Of a stretch of 41,219 bases of DNA, positions 18,326 through 24,909 are shown one piece after another (positions within the stretch are counted from its first letter, which is position 1; every line of letters begins with the position of its first letter). The translations under genes were made by a program, and so were the position numbers. The notes under the pieces are model-generated. The model was not told where the DNA came from and did not search any database. It saw nothing but the letters and a program-made list of their open reading frames with translations. Origin of the DNA: a bacterium (GTDB taxonomy: Bacteria; B130-G9); NCBI GenBank assembly GCA_021160245.1, contig JAGHCW010000069.1, positions 1 through 41,219 of the forward strand, read 5' to 3'.

Positions 18326-18949
18326 CTATACCAACCCAAGCCAATCGTGGAGCAAGAAATACATCCTACCTATTAAAAGAGAGATACGCGCCATGACGGT
18401 GTATCCGAACGAGGCGCCAAAGCAAACCATGAGAAACACGACGCCGACTCTTGCGACTCCGCCGGTAACTCCCGTATGTGCCTTTGAGAAGAAGAAATAA
18501 ACAAGTCCAGATACCACGCCTACAAAAATTAGAAAACTATTAAGCACTACATACCAGGGCAATCCGGTCGGGTCAAGCGAAACTAGCGTGCTTTTTATCT
18601 GTTCGAGGAAGTTTGACTGCAAATATGTGATGATCATGAGGCCGGCGCCGGAGCCTATCATGAACGCAATCGCCCACCGGGAGAGCCATCCCACCTTCGG
18701 GATGAGCCTCATGAGCATGAATGCACTTAAAATCAGAGGCAGTAGATATTCCCAATTATGCGCCTCGAGGTTGTCAATTAGGTTCGGCTTGACCATATTC
18801 CAGTAGTTGTAACAGAGCCAGTAGCCGGCGGAGACGCCGACAAAGAGGTGTTCGGCGAACTTATAGAACGGATTGTCCTTGTAAAGAAAACTGAATATGC
18901 AGAGCGTCAGTAGCGCCGCCAACCATGTGCCGAAGAGTTCGAGGCTCAT
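18326..18949 (-). CDS. Module copy B, protein 4: multi-spanning membrane protein
   Basis: This 207-aa protein is the copy B partner of the gene at 14827-15483. It shares SFLYKDNPFYKFAEHL near residues 20-35 and ARVGVVFLMVCFGASFGYTV near the C-terminus, plus the same run of about six hydrophobic helices. The region between is more diverged, which suggests the two terminal parts carry the conserved role. Its ATG overlaps the preceding gene's TGA (ATGA, 4 bases), so translation is coupled. Copy A begins 10 bases after its stop, so both copies probably lie on one transcript. Function unknown. Confidence 0.75.
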   Translation of the reverse strand: MSLELFGTWLAALLTLCIFSFLYKDNPFYKFAEHLFVGVSAGYWLCYNYWNMVKPNLIDNLEAHNWEYLLPLILSAFMLMRLIPKVGWLSRWAIAFMIGSGAGLMIITYLQSNFLEQIKSTLVSLDPTGLPWYVVLNSFLIFVGVVSGLVYFFFSKAHTGVTGGVARVGVVFLMVCFGASFGYTVMARISLLIGRMYFLLHDWLGLV

Positions 18950-19803
18950 ATCACACCGCCTCCTCGTTTTGCGCGGCGCTTGCCCACGAAGTAGAATATG
19001 TTGCCTATGATGACGAAGAGCACGATGAGGGCGTGGGCGATTGACTGTGCGTCCATGCCCTTTGTCGCGGCGCCCTTTTCGCCAACCAGCAGTTCATATT
19101 CCGCGGCGCCCTTCATACCGCCCAAGAGACCCACCAGCTGGTTCGGGTAGTATGGATAGAGCATGGGGGCAGAAACTGCGGTGCATCCACCGCCGACCTT
19201 CTTGCCGTAGCGGCCTTGCGCCATCATGATCCAGAAGGGCAGGCCCGGATCGCCGGCCGACATACTCATCACGAAGTCGATGTCGGCGTAAGTGTTGATG
19301 TTTTTCATTAGGGGCAGGTCTTCTAGCGGCGTCCCGTCAACGTCTTTTGGGAAGCTCTCGTGGAAACTTTTGCCCAGGGAATCAATGACTACGAGGCCTC
19401 CGGCTTTGAAGCCTAGGTTCACGTAATCGACTCCGTATTTAACGTTGTAATCCGATCCTGCTTCCGAGAAGGTCGCCCTAGCAAGGCCGGCGCCTTGCGG
19501 CCAGAGCGCGAGGCCTACGACTTTGTGGCCTTTCCGAAAGCAGTGCTTCAGTATCGCCAGGCTCATAGGTCCAAGCTCGACTTCTGTTGCGGGATCGTAA
19601 TCGAAAGCCATCAGCACCACAGAGCCTCGCTGCAAACTCTCAATCTCCTGGAATAACGCTCTTGACGGCGGGCTCGATTTGAGAGGCAGACCAAGTGGGA
19701 ACATTAACGGAATGACCACGCTCGCCGCGACGAAGATGAATATAATCCGCCGGTCAATGTTCCTGAGTCTATCGACAATGCCGCTTTTTGCTTCGGGCGC
19801 CAT
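18946..19803 (-). CDS. Module copy B, protein 3: two-anchor membrane protein with soluble alpha/beta domain
   Basis: The 285-aa protein parallels 15485-16351 throughout. It has an N-terminal anchor (RRIIFIFVAASVVIPLMFPL), VVLMAFDYDPATEVELGPM near residues 52-70, and the matching CFRKGHKVVGLALWPQGAGL. GGMKGAAEYELLVG and GMDAQSIAHALI precede the C-terminal anchor, and the tail is basic (KRRAKRGG). The paired KN...Y.DI and YG.K.GGGCTAV positions are also kept. I chose ATG at 19803 because AGGCGG lies 8 bases upstream; a GTG at 19812 is open but overlaps the previous gene. The basic tail after the last helix suggests a cytoplasmic C-terminus. No function known. Confidence 0.75.
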   Translation of the reverse strand: MAPEAKSGIVDRLRNIDRRIIFIFVAASVVIPLMFPLGLPLKSSPPSRALFQEIESLQRGSVVLMAFDYDPATEVELGPMSLAILKHCFRKGHKVVGLALWPQGAGLARATFSEAGSDYNVKYGVDYVNLGFKAGGLVVIDSLGKSFHESFPKDVDGTPLEDLPLMKNINTYADIDFVMSMSAGDPGLPFWIMMAQGRYGKKVGGGCTAVSAPMLYPYYPNQLVGLLGGMKGAAEYELLVGEKGAATKGMDAQSIAHALIVLFVIIGNIFYFVGKRRAKRGGGVI

Positions 19804-19804
19804 G

Positions 19805-20446
19805 CTAGTCACCGCCTAGATAACTCCTCTCTATTCCGAGGATGACGCGCAGCGATGTGGCGACGACGCCGAGGCCGGCGCCCATCATAATCGCTCGTTG
19901 GCCGGCAGTGTTTGGGACAGCCATTATCCAATTCGCAACATCCGACATCTGTCCGCCTTCCGGCAAGAAACTTGTCATGGCGTCGCCAATCGGCGCCCTA
20001 CCTAGCATGACGATGAATCCTGCGACGAGGAGAAGAGCTGCATCCAGTGTGCGTGCCCGGAAAGCGCGATACGAGGCCGAGGCAACGAAGAATGCTAGAA
20101 GTGAGAACATCGTGGATTGCATCGGCACATGGACATTCTTGAAGAGGAAATCAAAAATTCCCCCCTCCTTAATTGCGCCAACAAAAAGACCCGGAATTGT
20201 CATGCCGGCCAGCCCGGCCAAGAGAACGATGCTGTATCCCCAGTGCGGACGCTTGTAGCGGATTTTATTGACGTGGAGCTTTGTGAGGTTGCAGATACCG
20301 AGGATCATCGCGAATGCGGCGATGATCATATAAGATTGCTGGAAATAGGACTTCATGCTGCCGAATGGCTCGTGAGGGATGAAGAACTGAACGATCATCG
20401 TGATGCCGCAGACGAATGTGATAATTAGCGGTATCTCGCGCCTCAT
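19805..20446 (-). CDS. Module copy B, protein 2: multi-spanning membrane protein
   Basis: The 213-aa protein is the paralogue of 16365-17051. Both start MRR followed directly by a helix (EIPLIITFVCGITMIVQFF here). Both carry VPMQSTMFSLLAFFVASAS near residues 111-129, a basic FRART loop and FIVMLGRAPIGD. Both end with GLGVVATSLRVILGIERSYL. About six hydrophobic segments are predicted by eye. The ATG has GGAG 8 bases upstream. It follows the Fn3 gene by 13 bases. It has no transporter or enzyme signature that I can name. Confidence 0.75.
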   Translation of the reverse strand: MRREIPLIITFVCGITMIVQFFIPHEPFGSMKSYFQQSYMIIAAFAMILGICNLTKLHVNKIRYKRPHWGYSIVLLAGLAGMTIPGLFVGAIKEGGIFDFLFKNVHVPMQSTMFSLLAFFVASASYRAFRARTLDAALLLVAGFIVMLGRAPIGDAMTSFLPEGGQMSDVANWIMAVPNTAGQRAIMMGAGLGVVATSLRVILGIERSYLGGD

Positions 20447-20459
20447 GCGTCAGTCTCCA

Positions 20460-21656
20460 TCAATTCACTTTGAGGAAATTAGTCAGCCAGTGATAGCCGG
20501 CCGTTTCAAGTATGATCCCGATCACTATGAAGGCGATCGCAAGTCCTTTGGCGACGTCTTGCCCTTTGAGGCTTCCGACGAGGCGCGGGTCCTCGGTTAA
20601 GTAGGCCCCGGCCGCAAAGAGCTCCTCGCCGATGAGCGTGTAATCACAAGCTGTTACGAAAAAGGGCAGCTGCGATGTCATTGCCGTGCCCGCTATTTGC
20701 ACCGCTCCAATCGAGTGGCCTGTCTCAGCAAGTATCAGCGATTCTGCGTAAAATGCCCCCTGGAAGAAGACCGTTGCAGGCTTCTCACGAAGCATGATGC
20801 CATCAACACCGGCCGCAAAGCCAAACTGATCGTCCGTAATATAGCGAACCATGTCTGGATGATAGGCGTCGGCCTTGCCCATATCCCAGTAGGCTTCCTT
20901 TACCGTCTCTTGCGCTGCCGACATGACGACGGAGCGCGACACGGGAACCAGAAGCGACGTCTCATATTCCGCTGTTTTCCTGGCGACACGGCCGAGAATA
21001 GCCACGCCCGCTATCGTCTGAACGTCGTCCATATCTAGAATGCCGGGAACGTAGAGAACTGGCCGGCCCATCTCAGTCGCGCGGCCGACCGCCTCGTCAA
21101 CGGCCTGAAGGCCGGCGATTGGTCTGATGTATAGGTCCTTGCCCTTGCGAGCCAATGTTATGAACGTCAGGACGGACGCGGATACGATCAGCAAGGCAAT
21201 TAGCATGTTCCATCGGTCAGAGTGAAACCACTGGGGGGATGCTGTGACCGGACCAACGACGCCGGAATCTGAAAAGGCGTCGCTGCTTGTCTCCGCGGTA
21301 ACTCTGTAGTAATAGCGCTTATCGTTCTCGACCTCTTCGTCATTGTATCGATATTCTTCCTTGCCGGAACTGACAGTCTTGATCTTGACGAAGCCGCTCT
21401 GGGGCTGTTCAGAGCGGTAAATGCTGTAGGAATTGACTGTCCCACGCCCTCTTGAGTCGTCTTTTGAGGCCTCCCACGTTATCTCTATCGCGCCACCCGC
21501 GTCATTGGGTCTATCTTGAAGCGCAATACCAATCGGAGGCCTTGGAGGCGCATTTGATGAGGAGGACCCGACGGGAAAGACGGTGGTGGCGCCAAGAATA
21601 ACAAGGACTACAACGACAACTGGCAATAGAACCCGGAGTGCTCTGATGCGTATCAC
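20460..21656 (-). CDS. Module copy B, protein 1: Fn3 and DUF6754-like membrane protein
   Basis: This is the first gene of the eight-gene operon. Its architecture equals that of 17098-18315: basic start and signal-type helix (IRIRALRVLLPVVVVVLVIL), Fn3-like domain (ALQDRPNDAGGAIEITW), membrane helix (ALLIVSASVLTFITL), then a domain with AVGRATEMGRPVLYVPGI, ESLILAETGHSIGAVQIAG and CDYTLIGEELFAAGAYL, and a last helix. I place the start at GTG 21656, giving 398 aa, because the N-terminus then aligns with copy A. The frame remains open to ATG 21800, which would add 48 residues ahead of the signal helix. A short coupled open frame lies directly upstream. Function unknown; the role of a ligand-binding or assembly subunit is only a guess. 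Confidence 0.72.
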   Translation of the reverse strand: MIRIRALRVLLPVVVVVLVILGATTVFPVGSSSSNAPPRPPIGIALQDRPNDAGGAIEITWEASKDDSRGRGTVNSYSIYRSEQPQSGFVKIKTVSSGKEEYRYNDEEVENDKRYYYRVTAETSSDAFSDSGVVGPVTASPQWFHSDRWNMLIALLIVSASVLTFITLARKGKDLYIRPIAGLQAVDEAVGRATEMGRPVLYVPGILDMDDVQTIAGVAILGRVARKTAEYETSLLVPVSRSVVMSAAQETVKEAYWDMGKADAYHPDMVRYITDDQFGFAAGVDGIMLREKPATVFFQGAFYAESLILAETGHSIGAVQIAGTAMTSQLPFFVTACDYTLIGEELFAAGAYLTEDPRLVGSLKGQDVAKGLAIAFIVIGIILETAGYHWLTNFLKVN

Positions 21657-21658
21657 GC

Positions 21659-21706
21659 TCAAGTTAAAACCCAATCGCTGCCGTGCGCAAATGCCGAAAA
21701 TGACAT
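21659..21706 (-). CDS. Possible 15-codon leader peptide ahead of the membrane operon
   Basis: An ATG at 21706 has an ideal ribosome binding site (AAGGAG at 21720-21715, 8 bases away). It opens a 15-codon frame ending TGA at 21659. The likely GTG start of the first module gene lies two bases later, in a different frame, so reinitiation or coupling is possible. The alternative is that AAGGAG serves an in-frame TTG at 21710 of the longer open frame. Confidence 0.3.
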   Translation of the reverse strand: MSFSAFAHGSDWVLT

Positions 21707-21888
21707 GCAATTCTCTCCTTAACAAGCGCTGCTCTTTCGTGTCCTTGTATCGGACGGACACAAAGGTCACAGCTTCTAAAATACTATCCAACATTGTCAT
21801 CTGTCAAGAATGGCGGGAGAGCTAAGATGCAGATTGGCGCCGCGGTCTATATTGTGGGATAGACAGAAAGCCCGCCTACATAATCACT

Positions 21889-22043
21889 CTGATTTCACGG
21901 GGAATTGCCGCCAACTTGACTTATGACGGCAAGCTGGTGATCATTCTGCTGATGTCTGTGGGCAGATTGGGGCCGCTGACGCTTGCGACGGTGGTCGCGA
22001 CTAGAGCGAGGCGATCAGGCGCATCCTGCCCGAAGAGAACGTG
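21889..22043 (+). pseudogene. Decayed C-terminal fragment of a TrkH/KtrB potassium transporter
   Basis: Reading forward from 21889 gives a stretch with GIAANLTYDGKLVIILLM and SVGRLGPLTLA, the conserved last helix region of Trk/Ktr potassium channel subunits. The typical family ending RYPEENV- appears as ILPEENV only in another frame (22023-22043), so at least one frameshift lies between about 21990 and 22020. The upstream part of the gene is missing: no matching sequence or start codon precedes it, and the divergent operon begins at about 21.7-21.8 kb. The remnant runs straight into the start region of the methyltransferase, which suggests that an insertion or deletion removed the rest. The identification is by eye, from family memory. 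Confidence 0.7.
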
Positions 22044-22073
22044 GAAGATTCGCTGGATGAGGGTCAGTTGACG

Positions 22074-23039
22074 ATGTCGAACGCGGGAGGGTTTTACAAT
22101 GAGGATTGCATCGAGGGCTGCAAGAGGCACGTCCCGGACAACTCGGTTGATCTGATAATCACAGACCCGCCTTATGGCATTCAGGGGGATACGCTTCATC
22201 AGCATTACAACCGCAAAGAGGGCTTCGTGCTTGATGGCTACATCGAGGTCCCGGCCGAGGAATACGCTGACTTCAGCACGGCGTGGATTGCGCAGGCGGC
22301 CCGGATACTCAAGCCCGGTGGTTCTATCTATATAGTATCCGGCTATACGAATTTGGCGCATATACTAAACGCGCTGCGCACGACGAGTCTAAAGGAGATC
22401 AATCACATCATTTGGAAGTATAATTTTGGAGTCCATACGAGGCGCAAATACGTCTCCTCGCATTATCATATTTTGTATTATGTTAAGCCCGGCGGCAGAG
22501 CGACGTTCAATGCCTATTGCCGATTTGGCGCGGATGAGAAGGACGACAAGGGCTCGCTCAACTACCGAGACCGTGAAGACGTTTGGATAATCAAACGCGA
22601 ATACAAGCCCGGCCAGCGCAAGAACAAGAACGAGCTGCCGACCAAATTGCTGACCAAACTCATTCAATACAGCAGCAACGAGGGCGATTTGGTCTGCGAC
22701 CTCTTCCTCGGCAGTTTCTCGACCGCGAAGGTCGCCATCGGCCTGAATAGACGTGCGATGGGCTTCGAGAAGAGCAAGATAGCGTTCGATTATCAGATTG
22801 GCGAGGTCAGGAAGGTCGCGCCGGGTTGCTTGCTTCCGAGCTTGAGGATCCCTGAACAAGCCGAATTGGCCAACCAGGGCAACCCCTGGACAGAAGAGGA
22901 AAGAGAGCGTCTGTGGTTGCGCTACGAAAGCCTCATCCGCATTCACGGAACGAAAAAGAGGGCCATCGAGATTCTATCGGGTGAGTTCGGGCGCGGCCGG
23001 TTTGCAGTAGCGAAAGTGGTTCAGGAGATAGGGAAGTAG
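22074..23039 (+). CDS. Orphan beta-class DNA methyltransferase (N4/N6)
   Basis: The enzyme methylates an exocyclic amino group of adenine or cytosine in DNA. The 321-aa protein has the beta-type order. Motif IV comes first: VDLIITDPPYGIQG near residues 25-38. The AdoMet-binding motif is at the C-terminal side: GDLVCDLFLGSFSTAKVAIG near residues 204-223. QAARILKPGGSIYIVSGY near residues 74-91 is the usual strand after motif IV. I chose ATG 22074 (GAGGG 10 bases upstream); the frame is open to GTG 22041, but that part belongs to the potassium-transporter remnant. No restriction gene adjoins it. Its stop codon lies within a 29-base repeat. A C-terminal basic helical tail may bind DNA. Confidence 0.88.
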   Translation: MSNAGGFYNEDCIEGCKRHVPDNSVDLIITDPPYGIQGDTLHQHYNRKEGFVLDGYIEVPAEEYADFSTAWIAQAARILKPGGSIYIVSGYTNLAHILNALRTTSLKEINHIIWKYNFGVHTRRKYVSSHYHILYYVKPGGRATFNAYCRFGADEKDDKGSLNYRDREDVWIIKREYKPGQRKNKNELPTKLLTKLIQYSSNEGDLVCDLFLGSFSTAKVAIGLNRRAMGFEKSKIAFDYQIGEVRKVAPGCLLPSLRIPEQAELANQGNPWTEEERERLWLRYESLIRIHGTKKRAIEILSGEFGRGRFAVAKVVQEIGK

Positions 23040-23063
23040 GTTTGTCCACAGATTACGCAGATT
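23035..23063 (+). repeat. 29-base direct repeat, copy 1
   Basis: This stretch begins AGTAGGTTTGTCCACAGATT and continues ACGCAGATT. It is identical to 23455-23483 exactly 420 bases downstream, and related in inverted orientation to 23582-23623. It contains the stop codon of the methyltransferase gene. Confidence 0.92.
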
Positions 23064-23070
23064 TCGCAGA

Positions 23071-23454
23071 TTAAGTGTGAATGAGGCGCCGGTATTGGAG
23101 CGATTTCTGGCCGAAGTTGATAATTAGGCCGACAGCGAGGCCAGAGGCTTTGAGATAATTGATTATCTGCGACTCATGCACACCTGTTATTCTATCTAGA
23201 GCCTTCAGCTCGACGATTATCGAATCAAAGCAAACGAAATCTGCCCTATACTGCGTGCCAAGCTGCTTTCCTTTGTAGAAAACCGGTAGCCCGATTTCTC
23301 GCTCGAATGGGATTTTGCGCGCAGTGAGCTCCAATGCCAGTGCCTCTTGGTAAACAGCCTCCAAAAATCCGCAACCGAGCTCGCGGTGCACATCCATCGC
23401 GGCACCGATAATTGCGTAGGTTTTCGGGTCCCTTTGGCCCGTCGATTCATTCAT
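23071..23454 (-). CDS. GxxExxY family protein (PD-(D/E)XK-like)
   Basis: The 127-aa protein matches the GxxExxY family. It has the signature GCGFLEAVYQEALALEL near residues 28-44, then LPVFYKGKQLGTQYRADFVC near 56-75, IIVELKAL near 78-85, and the closing SQIINYLKASGLAVGLIINF. The family has a PD-(D/E)XK nuclease-like core: RADFV and VELKA supply the Asp and Glu-x-Lys. No activity has been firmly assigned to it, to my knowledge. I chose ATG 23454; a GTG at 23469 lies inside the upstream repeat. The gene sits precisely between two identical 29-base repeats, which suggests it moves or is duplicated together with them. Confidence 0.88.
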   Translation of the reverse strand: MNESTGQRDPKTYAIIGAAMDVHRELGCGFLEAVYQEALALELTARKIPFEREIGLPVFYKGKQLGTQYRADFVCFDSIIVELKALDRITGVHESQIINYLKASGLAVGLIINFGQKSLQYRRLIHT

Positions 23455-23483
23455 AGTAGGTTTGTCCACAGATTACGCAGATT
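23455..23483 (+). repeat. 29-base direct repeat, copy 2
   Basis: This is identical to 23035-23063 and lies directly against the start codon of the GxxExxY gene. The following bases (AGGCAGATT) look like a diverged extra unit of an ACGCAGATT tandem. Confidence 0.92.
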
Positions 23484-23581
23484 AGGCAGATTTTGGAGGG
23501 GAGGCGCAGAGAGAACTGAATGCATGAAGAGTGCTGTTAGGTCGAATCTAACAACGAAATCCTTCATTCTTGGAAATACCT

Positions 23582-23623
23582 CCTAATCTGCGTAATCTGC
23601 GTAATCTGTGGACAGAAACCTAC
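23582..23623 (-). repeat. Inverted, extended copy of the same repeat
   Basis: The complementary strand reads GTAGGTTTCTGTCCACAGAT followed by TACGCAGATTACGCAGATTAGG. It has the same core as the two direct copies but one more ACGCAGATT unit. It faces the others, so copies 1 and 3 form imperfect terminal inverted repeats of a 589-base unit. Confidence 0.88.
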
Positions 23624-23629
23624 AATAAA

Positions 23630-24790
23630 TCACCCCGGGAAAAGCGGGCTCATCTTCCTCAGCTCCTCGATAATCGGCGGAAGCACTTCGAGCACATAAT
23701 CCACGTCCTCCTCGGTATTCATGCGGCCGAGGCTGAACCTTATGGCCCCGTGCGCGTGCTGCGGAGGGATACCCATCGCGATTAGAACGGGCGAGGCCTC
23801 AAGCGACGCGGACGAACAGGCTGAGCCTGTTGAGACGCAGATGCCGTTTGCGCTTAAGCGCAGCAATATCGATTCGCCCTCGAGATATTCAAAGCGAATG
23901 TTCGTCGTCGAGCAGAGCCGCATCTTAGGATGCCCATTCAGCGTTGTGTGAGAGATTCTCTCCAAAATGCCCGCCTCCAGCCGGTTGCGCAGGTCGAAGA
24001 TATGCTGAGGTTCGGTCCCGATCTCTTCTGCGGCGAGCTTGCAGGCCGCGCCCAGGGCGACGATGCCGACCACGTTCTCGGTCCCCGCTCGTCTGCCTCG
24101 TTCTTGGTGACCACCGTGGATTAGGCGCCTCACAAGTAAGCCAGACCTAATATAGAGCGCTCCGCAGCCCTTCAGCGCGTAGAGCTTGTGACCTGAAAGG
24201 GCCATTGTGTCCACAGGGAGCTGTCCGACATCTAATGGCATCTTTCCGGCGCTCTGCACGGCGTCAGTATGCATGGCAACGCCCGCCTCTTTCGCTATAC
24301 TGACTATTTCGTCAATCGGCTGAATCGTTCCGACCTCGTTATTTGAGTGCATGATCGTTATCAGAACTGTCTCAGGCCTTATCGCACGCCTCACGTCGTC
24401 CGGATCGACCATCCCATACTGGTCAACCGGCAGAAACGTTACGTCTATCCCCAGATGCGTCAGGTACTTGCAGGTGTTGCGGACCGCCTCGTGCTCAACG
24501 CTGGACGTTATGACGTGCTTCTTCTCATTTCTGGATGCTGCGACAATCCCCTTAATCGCCCAGTTATCCGCCTCAGTTCCGCTGGCCGTGAAGAAAATCT
24601 CGTGCTTTTCAGCGCCGATCAGGTCGGCAACGTGCTGCCTGGCCTCGATCATCGCCTGCTTGACGGGTTTTGCGACCGCGTGCAAAGATGACGGATTGCC
24701 ATAGAGCTCCCCGAGAAACGGAAGCACCGCCTCCTTCACGCGGGGATCGATTGGTGTTGTGGCGTTGTTATCCATATATACAGTCTTCAT
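23630..24790 (-). CDS. iscS: Cysteine desulfurase (IscS/NifS class)
   Basis: This PLP enzyme takes sulfur from cysteine and supplies it for iron-sulfur clusters and thiolation. The 386-aa sequence has the N-terminal VYMDNNATTP motif. The PLP lysine is in ALSGHKLYALKG near residue 204. The active-site loop cysteine is in STGSACSSAS near residue 327, the long-loop class I type. TSSVEHEAVRNTC near residues 95-107 holds the catalytic His. I chose ATG 24790 (GGAGG 7 bases upstream) over GTG 24793. No iscU, nifU or mnmA gene adjoins it, so the acceptor is unknown. It ends 7 bases after the repeat at 23582-23623. Confidence 0.95.
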   Translation of the reverse strand: MKTVYMDNNATTPIDPRVKEAVLPFLGELYGNPSSLHAVAKPVKQAMIEARQHVADLIGAEKHEIFFTASGTEADNWAIKGIVAASRNEKKHVITSSVEHEAVRNTCKYLTHLGIDVTFLPVDQYGMVDPDDVRRAIRPETVLITIMHSNNEVGTIQPIDEIVSIAKEAGVAMHTDAVQSAGKMPLDVGQLPVDTMALSGHKLYALKGCGALYIRSGLLVRRLIHGGHQERGRRAGTENVVGIVALGAACKLAAEEIGTEPQHIFDLRNRLEAGILERISHTTLNGHPKMRLCSTTNIRFEYLEGESILLRLSANGICVSTGSACSSASLEASPVLIAMGIPPQHAHGAIRFSLGRMNTEEDVDYVLEVLPPIIEELRKMSPLFPG

Positions 24791-24909
24791 CACTCGCCTC
24801 CTTGAACGACGAATTGACTTTCGTCAGAGTATAATTCAAAAATGGTCTTCAAACGCTTTACACTAACACGATAAAGGTAATTCGCAATCTCAAGCTGGAG
24901 GACTTTGAA

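Noticed and set aside
21889-22073. An upstream start (GTG 22041) for the orphan methyltransferase
   Set aside because: The codons from 22041 belong to the ILPEENV end of the potassium-transporter remnant; ATG 22074 has its own GAGGG and fits the family N-terminus.
23035-23623. A CRISPR array made from the repeated ACGCAGATT sequence
   Set aside because: There are only three copies, two direct and one inverted, with a gene between two of them and no regular spacers or cas genes.
24814-24835. TTGACT and TATAAT upstream of the flavoenzyme gene as a promoter
   Set aside because: The spacer is only 10 bases, too short for a sigma70 promoter; TATAAT alone is not enough evidence.
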